A stretch of 64,000 nt of DNA. Origin: Flavobacteriaceae bacterium. Lineage in GTDB: Bacteria > Bacteroidota > Bacteroidia > Flavobacteriales > Flavobacteriaceae. Position numbers and translations under genes: made by a program. Where the stretch lies: positions 372,001 through 436,000 of the forward strand of contig JADGEL010000003.1 in assembly GCA_016744415.1 (NCBI GenBank). Reading direction: 5' to 3'. The notes below the pieces were generated by a model. That model was not told where the DNA came from. It saw only the letters and a program-made list of their open reading frames with translations, and did no database searches. Below are positions 27,759 through 36,832 of this stretch, piece by piece (the stretch's first letter is position 1; each line of letters starts with the position of its first letter).

Positions 27759-28889
27759 TTATAAACGTTTGTCCATTTGTTTTACCATCATGTTTTTCCA
27801 TTCGGTAAAATCTCCTGCTAATATATGCTTTCTTGCTTCACGAACCAACCATAAATAAAACCCAAGATTATGAATTGATGCTATTTGTTTTCCTAACAAT
27901 TCTTTAGCTGCAAATAAATGACGCAAATATGCTTTGGAATAGTAGGTATCAACATCAGTAATTCCCATTTCATCGATTGGAGAGAAATCATCTTCCCACT
28001 TTTTATTTTTAATATTGATGGTTCCGTGTGCTGTAAACAGCATTCCATTTCTAGCATTTCTTGTTGGCATTACACAATCAAACATATCAACTCCTAAGGC
28101 AATATTTTCTAGAATATTGATTGGTGTCCCAACTCCCATCAAATAGCGAGGTTTATCTTCTGGTAAAATACTACAAACAATATCTGTCATTTCATACATC
28201 TCTTCTGCAGGTTCGCCAACTGATAATCCTCCGATGGCATTTCCTTCTGCCCCAACAGAAGCAATAAATTCTGCTGATTGCACTCGTAAATCTTTATAAG
28301 TACTCCCTTGTACTATCGGAAAAAATGTTTGACTATAATCATATCTAAAAGGAGTTTTCTCTAAATGATTGATACAACGTTTTAACCAACGATGTGTCAT
28401 GTGCATTGAACGTTTTGCATACTTATAATCACAAGGGTATGGTGTACATTCATCAAATGCCATGATAATATCAGCTCCAATTTTTCGCTGAATCTCCATC
28501 ACATTTTCTGGTGTAAATTGATGGTAAGAGCCATCTATATGGCTTTTAAACTTTACACCTTCTTCTTTAATTTTTCTGCGGTTAGATAAAGAATATACTT
28601 GATATCCGCCACTATCGGTCAATATTGGTCTGTCCCAATTCATAAACTTATGAAGTCCTCCAGCTTGTTCTAAAATATCAGTTTTAGGACGCAAGTATAA
28701 ATGATAAGTATTCCCTAAAATTATATCCGGATTTATTTGCTCTTTCAACTCACGTTGATGCACTCCTTTTACTGTACCAACGGTACCCACGGGCATAAAA
28801 ATTGGAGTTTCAATAGTACCGTGATCGGTAGTTACAACTCCTGCCCTTGCCTTACCTTGTAAGTCTTTTCCTTTTAATTCAAATTTCAT
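27759..28889 (-). CDS. tgt: tRNA-guanine transglycosylase (queuine/preQ1), zinc-cysteine-less form
   Basis: Tgt exchanges guanine-34 for preQ1 in tRNAs with GUN anticodons on the way to queuosine. The 376-residue protein has the family's TDSGGYQVYSL block with a catalytic Asp (about residue 93), FDECTPYP, and FDCVMPTRNARNG with the nucleophilic Asp. The three Cys that bind zinc in E. coli Tgt (CDCYTC) align here with Gly309, Thr311 and Asp314, while the fourth ligand His340 is kept at the same spacing. It may bind no zinc or bind it differently. Cotranscribed with the LptF/G gene. Confidence 0.93.
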   Translation of the reverse strand: MKFELKGKDLQGKARAGVVTTDHGTIETPIFMPVGTVGTVKGVHQRELKEQINPDIILGNTYHLYLRPKTDILEQAGGLHKFMNWDRPILTDSGGYQVYSLSNRRKIKEEGVKFKSHIDGSYHQFTPENVMEIQRKIGADIIMAFDECTPYPCDYKYAKRSMHMTHRWLKRCINHLEKTPFRYDYSQTFFPIVQGSTYKDLRVQSAEFIASVGAEGNAIGGLSVGEPAEEMYEMTDIVCSILPEDKPRYLMGVGTPINILENIALGVDMFDCVMPTRNARNGMLFTAHGTINIKNKKWEDDFSPIDEMGITDVDTYYSKAYLRHLFAAKELLGKQIASIHNLGFYLWLVREARKHILAGDFTEWKNMMVKQMDKRL

Positions 28890-29003
28890 CGGCGTAAAGA
28901 TATAGAATCGGTTTGTTTCGTTTCATTTTTTTGTAAAAAATCTATACTTGTCTATTAATTACATTATTTGATTAAATTTACAGCCAATTAAAGTTATAAA
29001 AAA

Positions 29004-29750
29004 TTGCTTTTAAATATATTCAAGAAAAAAATACTTTCTTTTCAAGAACTATTTCCTGATGGGTTTAATGATATCCATTCTCATTTGTTACCAGATATTG
29101 ATGATGGAGCGAAATCATTAGAAGATTCTATTGAATTGATTCAATTATTTAGAAATATAGGAATTAAAAATATAACAACTACACCCCATATTTTAGGAGA
29201 GGTTTGGCAAAATACTCCAACAATTATTAATGATAAATTAAACCTGGTAAGAAAAGAATTAATTAAAAAAAATATTACTGATATCTCCTTGAATGCAGCA
29301 GCAGAATATATGTTAGATGATGTATTTATGGAATTGCTGAAAGAGAAAAACCTGCTTACCATTAAAGATGATTTTATTTTGGTAGAGTTTTCTTATATCA
29401 ATCATCCAGAAAATGTATTGGATATTATTTTTGAAATTCAAACCCAAGGATACAAACCTATTTTAGCACATCCAGAGCGCTACAACTATTTCCACAAAAA
29501 TATAGATATGTATAGAAAGCTAAAACAAATTGGGTGTTATTTTCAACTCAATTTATTATCACTTGCCAATTATTATGGAAATGAGGCTCATAAAATTGCA
29601 GTCAGTTTATTAGAAAACAATTTGATTGATTTTTTAGGAACAGATATACATCACAAAAAACATTTTAGCTTTTTGAACAAAATTGGAACTAAGAAAAATG
29701 TAAAATTATTACGTCCTCTCTTAAGGAATAATGAGATTTTAAAAAAATAG
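29004..29750 (+). CDS. CpsB/CapC-type PHP tyrosine phosphatase
   Basis: A 248-residue PHP-fold metallophosphatase of the CpsB/Wzh type, which dephosphorylates the tyrosine tail of Wzc-like kinases. Metal ligands are visible in DIHSHLLPDIDDG (Asp23, His25, His27), HPERY (mid C-terminal half) and GTDIHH near the end. Translation must start at the TTG at 29004, since no in-frame ATG precedes the DIHSH block. It is the first gene of the polysaccharide locus but faces the rest; it overlooks the Wzc kinase gene across a 10-base gap after the small outer membrane gene, both ending convergently. Confidence 0.9.
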   Translation: MLLNIFKKKILSFQELFPDGFNDIHSHLLPDIDDGAKSLEDSIELIQLFRNIGIKNITTTPHILGEVWQNTPTIINDKLNLVRKELIKKNITDISLNAAAEYMLDDVFMELLKEKNLLTIKDDFILVEFSYINHPENVLDIIFEIQTQGYKPILAHPERYNYFHKNIDMYRKLKQIGCYFQLNLLSLANYYGNEAHKIAVSLLENNLIDFLGTDIHHKKHFSFLNKIGTKKNVKLLRPLLRNNEILKK

Positions 29751-29760
29751 ATTTATCTTC

Positions 29761-30327
29761 TTAATTTCTTAGCTTTCCAAACTCAACACTAAACATTGGT
29801 CTTAAAACTGGCCTTTCGAAATTAAGGTTTAATTGTAAATCCATACCTATACTCATAAATTTAAATGGAATATATTTCCAACCAATTTTTAATGGAAATG
29901 AAACAGTAGTAAATTCTTTAATTTTATATGTATTAACAAACAAGCTAGTTTCTTCAATAATGAGTTCATCTGTTCTTTTTGTACCCCAAATAATTCCCAA
30001 TCCACCTTGATATTGAAATCTAAATTTATTTTTTCCTAACGATTGTCCAAATAACAAGTTAAACTGACTGTACTTTTGGTATGGTTTGTCATCAAAAATT
30101 AATTCATATTCACTACCTGAATAATATCCAATTGAATACATGAAATTTTTACTAAAAGCATTTACTTCTACTCCTTCAAAATGAACATTTTGAATATCCA
30201 TATTTATTTTAACTGAAGTAGAATAGAACTCAATTTTTGATTGAGCAGTTATAGTTTTCGAAAAAAAGAAAAAAAAATAAAGACAAATTAAATTCTTCTT
30301 TTTAAATATCAATCTGAGTTTTATCAT
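29761..30327 (-). CDS. Outer-membrane beta-barrel-like protein of the EPS locus
   Basis: I do not recognise a specific family. The 188-residue protein has a hydrophobic export signal (LICLYFFFFFSKTITAQ) and then alternating aromatic and polar residues and short strands (KFRFQYQGGLGIIWG, FMSIGMDLQLNLNF) typical of a small outer-membrane beta-barrel. It ends in FSVEFGKLRN. It is the last gene of the minus-strand arm, two bases after the Wzc gene, so it belongs to that operon. A role as an envelope component in polysaccharide export is possible but unproven. Confidence 0.65.
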   Translation of the reverse strand: MIKLRLIFKKKNLICLYFFFFFSKTITAQSKIEFYSTSVKINMDIQNVHFEGVEVNAFSKNFMYSIGYYSGSEYELIFDDKPYQKYSQFNLLFGQSLGKNKFRFQYQGGLGIIWGTKRTDELIIEETSLFVNTYKIKEFTTVSFPLKIGWKYIPFKFMSIGMDLQLNLNFERPVLRPMFSVEFGKLRN

Positions 30328-30329
30328 TC

Positions 30330-32708
30330 TTAACTAAACATCTTTTTATACCACGGTTTTTGAGCATCGCTTCCATACCCATAACCGTACCCATAATTAT
30401 TATGGTTTTGTTTGATACCGTTAATAAGAATAGACATATTACTCAGTTTCTTTTCAGCATGAATTACTTTAGGTACATTTAACATTCTTCTATCTAAGAA
30501 ATCTGCACGAACTACATAGACAAATAGACTTGAAAATTTATTTAATATAAGTGTATCGGTAACCAAACTCAAAGGAGAAGTATCAACAATAATATAATCA
30601 TACTTTTCTTTAAGCTCTAAAAACAATACTTCAAGCCTTTCACTCATTAATAATTCAGCAGGGTTTGGTGGTATGATACCTGAAGTAATTAAATCTAAAT
30701 TATCCGTATTGGGTATAGGGCTAATTATATCTTTTAAAGTAACATTTGAATCTGTAATAAAATGTGTAACTCCAATACCCTTCTTTAATTTTAATGTTTT
30801 ACTTATGGTTGGCGCTCTTAAATCTAGGCCCAGTAACACCACCTTTTTATCTGATGCTGCTATTGTTTTTGCCAAGTTTAATGCAATAAAAGTTTTGCCT
30901 TCATTACCGATAGTAGATGTTACAGTAATAACCTTTGATGTGTCTTTATTATTGGCCAACATAAACTCTAAGTTGGTACGTACCAGCCTAAATGCCTCAG
31001 CAGTTCCTGAGCGATCGTCTTTGGTTAAAATTCGTTTTTTCTTTTTATTAGTATATGGTATTTCTCCAAGAAATGGAATGTTTAATTCCTTATCAACATC
31101 TGATCTTCGATGCACTTTTGTATCAACAATATCATAAACATATAAAACTAGAAAAGGAATAAGTAATCCCACAAGTAAAGCAGCAATCATTGATAGTGTT
31201 TTATTTGGGAATACTGGAAATCCTGAACTATAAGCAGAATCAATAATTTTGGCATTAACAGTTGCAATACCTAATGAAATTGCAATTTCTTCTCTTTTTT
31301 GCAGAAGGTATAAATACAACTCTTCTTTAACTGCTTGTTGTCTTGTAATGTCTATAAGCTCCCTTTGCTTTTTGGGTGCAGCGAATAACTTAGAATTTAA
31401 AACAGCGTCTTGATGCTGCAAGCCATCAATAGTAATTTGAATAGAGCTCTTTAAGTTATTAAGCCCTTGTTTAATAGTACTTTTTAGTCGTATTAATTGC
31501 TCATTAAGATTAACAACAGCTGGATGAATATTACTTACATTCTTCATCATTCCATTTCTTGTAAGTACAAGTTCATTGTATTTTGAGATAGATGCTGCAA
31601 GTGACAAATCTGAAAAACCTAAACTCTCTGGCAGTATCTCTACTTCTGTTTGATTACTGATATACTCTTCAAATGCAACCACAATATTCAGTTGATTATT
31701 TGCATCAATAATTTTAACTTGATTTTCTGTATCACTTTGGAGGTTAATTCCTGCCTGTGATTCAATATCAATAATGTTATTTTCAGTTCTGTAATCTTCA
31801 ATCGATAAATCTACTTGTGAAAGCTCATCAGAAACAACTTGCAATCTATTGGATATAAAATCTGAGGTTTTGGTCGAGATTAAACTCTTTTCATTTACAG
31901 CATCAGTATTGTATTGATAAATAAGGTTGTTTAGAATGTCTATTCCTTTTTCTTTAACTTCAATCTTTATTCCAAGTGTAACAATATCAGTCTTTTTAAG
32001 AGGCGTTATTACTATTTCTGTCTTTAAGTAATTGACAACTGATTGCAATGGACTAATTGTAACGACAATCGTTTTATTCAAAAATTTATCATATACATCA
32101 ACATTTGGAGTAATAATAATATCGCCAACGTCTGTTTCTATAGTGTTCCCAAAAGCTTGATTTAATTTATTTACTCCAACACCTTCTTTAAAATGAAATT
32201 TTTCATGATTTAATAATGTAATTTCAAATGATGCTCTTTTTTGTAAAATGATAGAATCACTTTCTAAAAAACTTATATTTAAGGGGTTGCCTATATAAAT
32301 TTCTTTTGATGTAGGGTTATTAGCAAAAAAGGAAGAAACATCCTGAATAAATGTTTTCCCTTTTACATGATATTTAATATTTAATTTTAAATCTTTTACA
32401 ACACTAGCTAATAAATTTCGAGATTCTATAACTTCAATTTCATTATCAACATTACTCTTTTGGTTCATAAACATCCCCATATCTTCAAAAGCTGAGAGTT
32501 CTGATATCGCACCACTAGAATCATCTTTAACCTTAATAGATAAATTTACCTGATACAATTGAGGAATGAAACGCAGTACAATAAAAGTTGTTAATAGTGC
32601 TAACACAGCCCCAATTGCAAACCATTTCCAATTTCTTACATAGCGTTCTACAATATCTCTTAAAAAAATATTGCTATCATTTAGACTATCTATATTTTTA
32701 TCATCCAT
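30330..32708 (-). CDS. wzc: Wzc-type tyrosine autokinase / polysaccharide co-polymerase
   Basis: A 792-residue inner-membrane protein that controls chain length and drives export. The N-terminal Wzz domain has membrane spans near residues 35-55 and 510-530 with a long coiled-coil periplasmic part. The cytoplasmic BY-kinase has Walker A TIGNEGKT (Lys605), Walker A' GLDLRAP (Asp629 region) and Walker B YIIVD (705-709). The C-terminus carries a tyrosine ladder (Tyr772, 774, 776, 778) and Tyr787, the autophosphorylation cluster that the CpsB-like phosphatase would reverse. It is paired with the Wza gene 24 bases upstream. Confidence 0.95.
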   Translation of the reverse strand: MDDKNIDSLNDSNIFLRDIVERYVRNWKWFAIGAVLALLTTFIVLRFIPQLYQVNLSIKVKDDSSGAISELSAFEDMGMFMNQKSNVDNEIEVIESRNLLASVVKDLKLNIKYHVKGKTFIQDVSSFFANNPTSKEIYIGNPLNISFLESDSIILQKRASFEITLLNHEKFHFKEGVGVNKLNQAFGNTIETDVGDIIITPNVDVYDKFLNKTIVVTISPLQSVVNYLKTEIVITPLKKTDIVTLGIKIEVKEKGIDILNNLIYQYNTDAVNEKSLISTKTSDFISNRLQVVSDELSQVDLSIEDYRTENNIIDIESQAGINLQSDTENQVKIIDANNQLNIVVAFEEYISNQTEVEILPESLGFSDLSLAASISKYNELVLTRNGMMKNVSNIHPAVVNLNEQLIRLKSTIKQGLNNLKSSIQITIDGLQHQDAVLNSKLFAAPKKQRELIDITRQQAVKEELYLYLLQKREEIAISLGIATVNAKIIDSAYSSGFPVFPNKTLSMIAALLVGLLIPFLVLYVYDIVDTKVHRRSDVDKELNIPFLGEIPYTNKKKKRILTKDDRSGTAEAFRLVRTNLEFMLANNKDTSKVITVTSTIGNEGKTFIALNLAKTIAASDKKVVLLGLDLRAPTISKTLKLKKGIGVTHFITDSNVTLKDIISPIPNTDNLDLITSGIIPPNPAELLMSERLEVLFLELKEKYDYIIVDTSPLSLVTDTLILNKFSSLFVYVVRADFLDRRMLNVPKVIHAEKKLSNMSILINGIKQNHNNYGYGYGYGSDAQKPWYKKMFS

Positions 32709-32731
32709 AAATTTATTCTAAACAAAGTAAG

Positions 32732-33514
32732 TTAGTTTTCTCTTAAAATTAATATCGCTAATGTTCCTGCTGATATAAGAATTCCAATAATAGGCAATGC
32801 AATTTGCGATAAGTTTGATTTTGATTGATTCATTCTGTCTCCATTTGGTTCAATATAAACCACATCATTTTGAGTTAAATAATAAACTGGAGATTTAAAA
32901 ACAGCATCTGTAGTTAAATCAACCCTAGTATAAGATTTTTTACCATCCTGTTCTCTAATCACCAATACGTTTTGACGCTCGCCAAAAATTGTCATATCAC
33001 CTGCTAACCCTAAAGCCTCTAGAATTGTAACTCGTTCATGATCAATTTTAAAAGTACCTGGGCGTGTTACTTCTCCTAAAACAGTTATTTTAAAATTTAC
33101 GATTTTAAGATTTACGATTGGATTTTTCACATACGCTTCTATTTTTTCTTTTAAAACATCCGTTGCTTCTAGCCTCGTTAATCCTGATAATTTTACATCA
33201 CCAATAATAGGAAATTCAATCTCTCCATTTTGATCAATCAAATATGTTTTTTTAACTGATGCAGTAACATCACCTTCAACTCCAGCTCCATTAAATGGTC
33301 CAACAGCCTGCATATCAATTGCAGCTACGCTAATTTCTAATAAGTCATCAGCACTTAGAGTAGGTGTATAATTACCAAGTTCTTTTGTAGCATTACTCAC
33401 ACCTGTTTCTGAAAAATAGGCTATATCTTCTCTAGAAGCACATGAAGTAATAAGAAGCAATACTAAAAAGGTACTAAAAATGTAACTTAATTTTTGGTGA
33501 GTTTGATTTTTCAT
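32732..33514 (-). CDS. wza: Polysaccharide export outer-membrane lipoprotein (Wza-like)
   Basis: A 260-residue lipoprotein (lipobox LITSC, Cys25) forming the outer-membrane exit channel for the polysaccharide. The Poly_export domain (about 40-135) opens with YTPTLSADDLLEISV, followed by an SLBB domain (about 137-220, VTVLGEVTRPGTF). A C-terminal hydrophobic span (about 236-256) and a short basic tail follow, as in many Bacteroidota Wza forms. It lies between the dehydratase and Wzc in a compact operon. Confidence 0.95.
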   Translation of the reverse strand: MKNQTHQKLSYIFSTFLVLLLITSCASREDIAYFSETGVSNATKELGNYTPTLSADDLLEISVAAIDMQAVGPFNGAGVEGDVTASVKKTYLIDQNGEIEFPIIGDVKLSGLTRLEATDVLKEKIEAYVKNPIVNLKIVNFKITVLGEVTRPGTFKIDHERVTILEALGLAGDMTIFGERQNVLVIREQDGKKSYTRVDLTTDAVFKSPVYYLTQNDVVYIEPNGDRMNQSKSNLSQIALPIIGILISAGTLAILILREN

Positions 33515-33518
33515 AATA

Positions 33519-35432
33519 CTAGTTTGTTTTTACAGTTTCTGTATCAAGCAATTCATATTCAGAATTGTTTGAAATATATTCTGGAATTATCTCTTTCATT
33601 TTTGATACCAATTCAATTTTTGAAGTTGTATCAAGCCTATCACAAATATCGATTATTTTGGGCTTAATCAAACCACATTCTATTTCTTTTGCTTTGGCAA
33701 TCATTATTTTATTGTGATGCGTTTTTATGGTATTTTCTCCATCACCTAATAATTCTTCATAAATTTTTTCGCCAGGTCTTAACCCTACAATTTTTATATC
33801 AATATCATCTGGATACTTATAACCAGATAATTGTATCATATTCACTGCCAAGTCAAAAATCTTTATAGATTCTCCCATATCAAAAACATAAATCTCGCCT
33901 CCATTACCCATAGCCCCAGCCTCTAACACCAATTGGCAAGCTTCTGGTATTGTCATGAAAAATCTTGTAATTTCTTTATGAGTAACAGTTAAAGGTCCAT
34001 TAGTATCAATTTGCTTTTTAAATAACGGAATTACCGAGCCATTAGAACCAAGAACATTACCAAAACGCGTTGTAATAAATTTAGTTTTAGATGCCTTATT
34101 CATCTTACTAGAACAAGTAATATATAATTCAGCAACACGTTTCGTAGCTCCCATTACATTAGTTGGGTTCACAGCTTTATCTGTTGAGATCATCACAAAT
34201 TTATCTACCTGATGCTTGATCGATAGATCCGTCATATTAATAGTACCTAGGATATTTGATTTAATTGCTTGGTACGGATTGCTCTCCATTAGAGGCACGT
34301 GTTTATACGCTGCAGCATGATACACTAAATCTGGCTTAAATTCTTCAAAGAGCTGATTAATTTTAGTTCCTACTCTCACATCACCAATAATCACCGTAAA
34401 ATTCTTACGTTTATCTCGTTTAAAATCTTGTTGCAAATCATATAACGGTGATTCAGCTTGATCTAATAAAATTAAGTGCTTATAGTTATAAGTAGCCACT
34501 TGTCTTGCAATTTCACTACCAATAGAACCTGCAGCACCTGTTATTAAAATAACTTTATTTTCAATTTCCTTTTTGATTGAAGGGTTATTAATATCAATTG
34601 GTTTTCTACCTAATAAATCTTCAATTCTAACTTGCTTAATTTGCCCAACTTGTAAATCTCCATCAATCCATTTGTTAACTGGAGGTACAATTTTTACTTT
34701 AAGAGATTTTACTATAAACGAATCTACAATTTCAATCAATTTTGTAGATTTCACATTCTGAATAGAAACAATAACCTCTGTTATATTATGCTTATTAATA
34801 AATTCTTCATCAACATAATCTGGGTTATAAACCTTGACCATATCGATGTTTTTCCCTGCTTTAGAAGTGTTGTCATCAAGAAACCCAACTACTTTATATT
34901 TGTTATGAACATCATTCTTAATTGCTTCATAAGTTATCATTCCCGCATTTCCAGCACCATAGATTAATACGTTTGAAGTTAACTTTAAATCATAAATAAA
35001 ATATTTATAAAGTTCTTTAAAAATAAATCGTGATGAAACTAGTAATACAATATTTAACAAGTAGTGAATGTAAATAATCGATACAGGAATATTGAAGATT
35101 TGATTAAAACTATATATTTTTCCAAACAATACTATAATAATAAGAAGTGTTGCTATAATATTAACACCTATAATGATATTGTTAGCATCTTTTAAACCAG
35201 TATGTCTAATAATTCCTTTGTGAGAACCAATGATTAAGAATGATAATGTGGCAATAAGACCTATTAATATTAATTGGGCAAAAAGGTTTGATATTTCAAA
35301 ATCTGGCTGAAAATTAAAACTAATAAGGTATGAAATTGTAAAAGTAACAAGCACCGTAAACACATCAATAGCTAGAACTAACCATTGTGATGAATGTTTG
35401 GCAATTATTTTCTTTCCAATTTTTTTAAGCAT
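33519..35432 (-). CDS. NDP-sugar 4,6-dehydratase, WbpM/PglF (CapD) type
   Basis: A 637-residue membrane-anchored SDR. Four or more N-terminal membrane spans (about residues 15-140) lead to a first Rossmann-like domain (GAGNAG, about 159) and the catalytic domain with NAD-binding GAAGSIG (299-305). The STDKAVNPTNVMGATKR block (416-432) has Met in place of the usual SDR Tyr, matching the Ser-Met-Lys arrangement of PglF/WbpM UDP-GlcNAc 4,6-dehydratases. The ATG at 35432 lies inside the last codons of the aminotransferase gene, with an 8-base overlap. A TTG two codons earlier is possible. Confidence 0.93.
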   Translation of the reverse strand: MLKKIGKKIIAKHSSQWLVLAIDVFTVLVTFTISYLISFNFQPDFEISNLFAQLILIGLIATLSFLIIGSHKGIIRHTGLKDANNIIIGVNIIATLLIIIVLFGKIYSFNQIFNIPVSIIYIHYLLNIVLLVSSRFIFKELYKYFIYDLKLTSNVLIYGAGNAGMITYEAIKNDVHNKYKVVGFLDDNTSKAGKNIDMVKVYNPDYVDEEFINKHNITEVIVSIQNVKSTKLIEIVDSFIVKSLKVKIVPPVNKWIDGDLQVGQIKQVRIEDLLGRKPIDINNPSIKKEIENKVILITGAAGSIGSEIARQVATYNYKHLILLDQAESPLYDLQQDFKRDKRKNFTVIIGDVRVGTKINQLFEEFKPDLVYHAAAYKHVPLMESNPYQAIKSNILGTINMTDLSIKHQVDKFVMISTDKAVNPTNVMGATKRVAELYITCSSKMNKASKTKFITTRFGNVLGSNGSVIPLFKKQIDTNGPLTVTHKEITRFFMTIPEACQLVLEAGAMGNGGEIYVFDMGESIKIFDLAVNMIQLSGYKYPDDIDIKIVGLRPGEKIYEELLGDGENTIKTHHNKIMIAKAKEIECGLIKPKIIDICDRLDTTSKIELVSKMKEIIPEYISNNSEYELLDTETVKTN

Positions 35433-36552
35433 TTTCAACGCAATTTTTAATATAGTAAATAACTTTAGACAACTCGTCTTCTGTTAAATTAGATCCACTT
35501 GGTAAACATAGGCCTCTATTAAACAAATTTTCTGATACTCCATTTACAAAAGAGAGATACTTTGAAAACACAGGCTGTAAATGCATCGGTTTCCATAAAG
35601 GTCTTGTTTCTATATTTTCTTTTTCAAGATTTAAACGTATTTTTTCTCTTATATTGTATGATGACGTTAATAAACATGATAACCATCTGTTTGAATAAAA
35701 TTCATTTGGTTCATCTAAGAATGTAAATAATTCAATTGACGACAATTCCTCAAAATAACGTTCATAATTATTTCTTCTTGCGGTAACACGTTCATCTAAT
35801 ACTAACATTTGGCCTCTACCAATACCTGCTACAACATTAGACATTCTATAATTATATCCAACTTCTGAATGCTGATAATGTGGAGCATTATCCCTAGATT
35901 GTGTTGATAAAAAAATTGCTTTTTCTTTATCAAATTTTCTATGAGATACTAGTGCACCACCTCCAGATGTTGTAATTATTTTATTTCCATTAAAAGATAA
36001 AATAGAGATGTTTGCTAAAGTACCACATTTTACTCCTTTATATATACTGCCCAATGCTTCGGCTGCATCTTCTAAAACCGGAATTGCATATTTTCTAGCT
36101 ACGGCATTAATTTCATCTGCTTTATAAGGCATTCCATATAAATGAACAGCAATGATTGCTTTGGGCTTCTTCCCATTTAAAATTCTATTTTTGATAGCTT
36201 CTTCTAAAAGAATTGGACACATATTCCAAGTTTCTTTTTCGCTATCTATAAAAACAGGAATTGCATTTAAATAAAGGATAGGATTTGCTGTAGCAGAAAA
36301 GGTCATGCTTTGACAAAGTACTTCATCTCCACTTTCAACGCCAAGTAATTTTAATCCTAAATGAATAGCCGCAGTACCTGAACTTAAAGCAGCAACGTAG
36401 ATATCTGAATCAAGGTAGTTTTGAATATCGCTTTCAAAACCGTTAACGTTCGGCCCCAGTGGAGCAATCCAGTTTGTTTCAAAAGCTTCATTTACAAATT
36501 CTTTTTCTTTTACACCCATATGTGGGGATGATAGCCAAATTTTTTTGTCCAT
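35425..36552 (-). CDS. DegT/DnrJ/EryC1/StrS aminotransferase, PglE type
   Basis: A 375-residue PLP-dependent sugar aminotransferase. The Schiff-base Lys is Lys191 in FNGNKIITTSGGG, a form typical of PglE-like UDP-4-keto-6-deoxy-GlcNAc aminotransferases; ALSSGTAAIHLGL (55-67) and EDAAEALGS (161-169) bind the cofactor. It would convert the 4-keto product of the neighbouring dehydratase to a 4-amino sugar. The gene starts the left arm's operon and overlaps the dehydratase. Its promoter lies in the gap before the beta-helix genes. Confidence 0.93.
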   Translation of the reverse strand: MDKKIWLSSPHMGVKEKEFVNEAFETNWIAPLGPNVNGFESDIQNYLDSDIYVAALSSGTAAIHLGLKLLGVESGDEVLCQSMTFSATANPILYLNAIPVFIDSEKETWNMCPILLEEAIKNRILNGKKPKAIIAVHLYGMPYKADEINAVARKYAIPVLEDAAEALGSIYKGVKCGTLANISILSFNGNKIITTSGGGALVSHRKFDKEKAIFLSTQSRDNAPHYQHSEVGYNYRMSNVVAGIGRGQMLVLDERVTARRNNYERYFEELSSIELFTFLDEPNEFYSNRWLSCLLTSSYNIREKIRLNLEKENIETRPLWKPMHLQPVFSKYLSFVNGVSENLFNRGLCLPSGSNLTEDELSKVIYYIKNCVENA

Positions 36553-36581
36553 AAATTAGGATGGTTAATTAGTGGTGCTGC

Positions 36582-36589
36582 CAAATATA
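36582..36589 (-). promoter_or_regulatory. -7 box candidate of the left polysaccharide operon
   Basis: The minus strand reads TATATTTG (TAnnTTTG), about 30 bases before the ATG at 36552. No consensus -33 TTTG at good spacing, so this is tentative. Confidence 0.35.
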
Positions 36590-36832
36590 GTAATTTTCTT
36601 TTAATAAGTATATTCTCAACACATAGCATTTAATTAGTATTTACTATATATATAAAACCCCCTTTTACAATTAGCTTCGCAAATATAAACTGCATGATTT
36701 TTATAATAAACGGTGTATTTTTTATAATAAATGACATAATAGTTTGGTAGTTAAGGAATTATTTTAGATATTTGTGCATTATTTAACCCCAAAAAACCTA
36801 TACATACTTATAAACCCCACACCCCACACATC

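Noticed and set aside
30673..31137. Antisense frame of 154 codons inside wzc
   Set aside because: Shadow of the kinase domain coding; no start context or homology visible.
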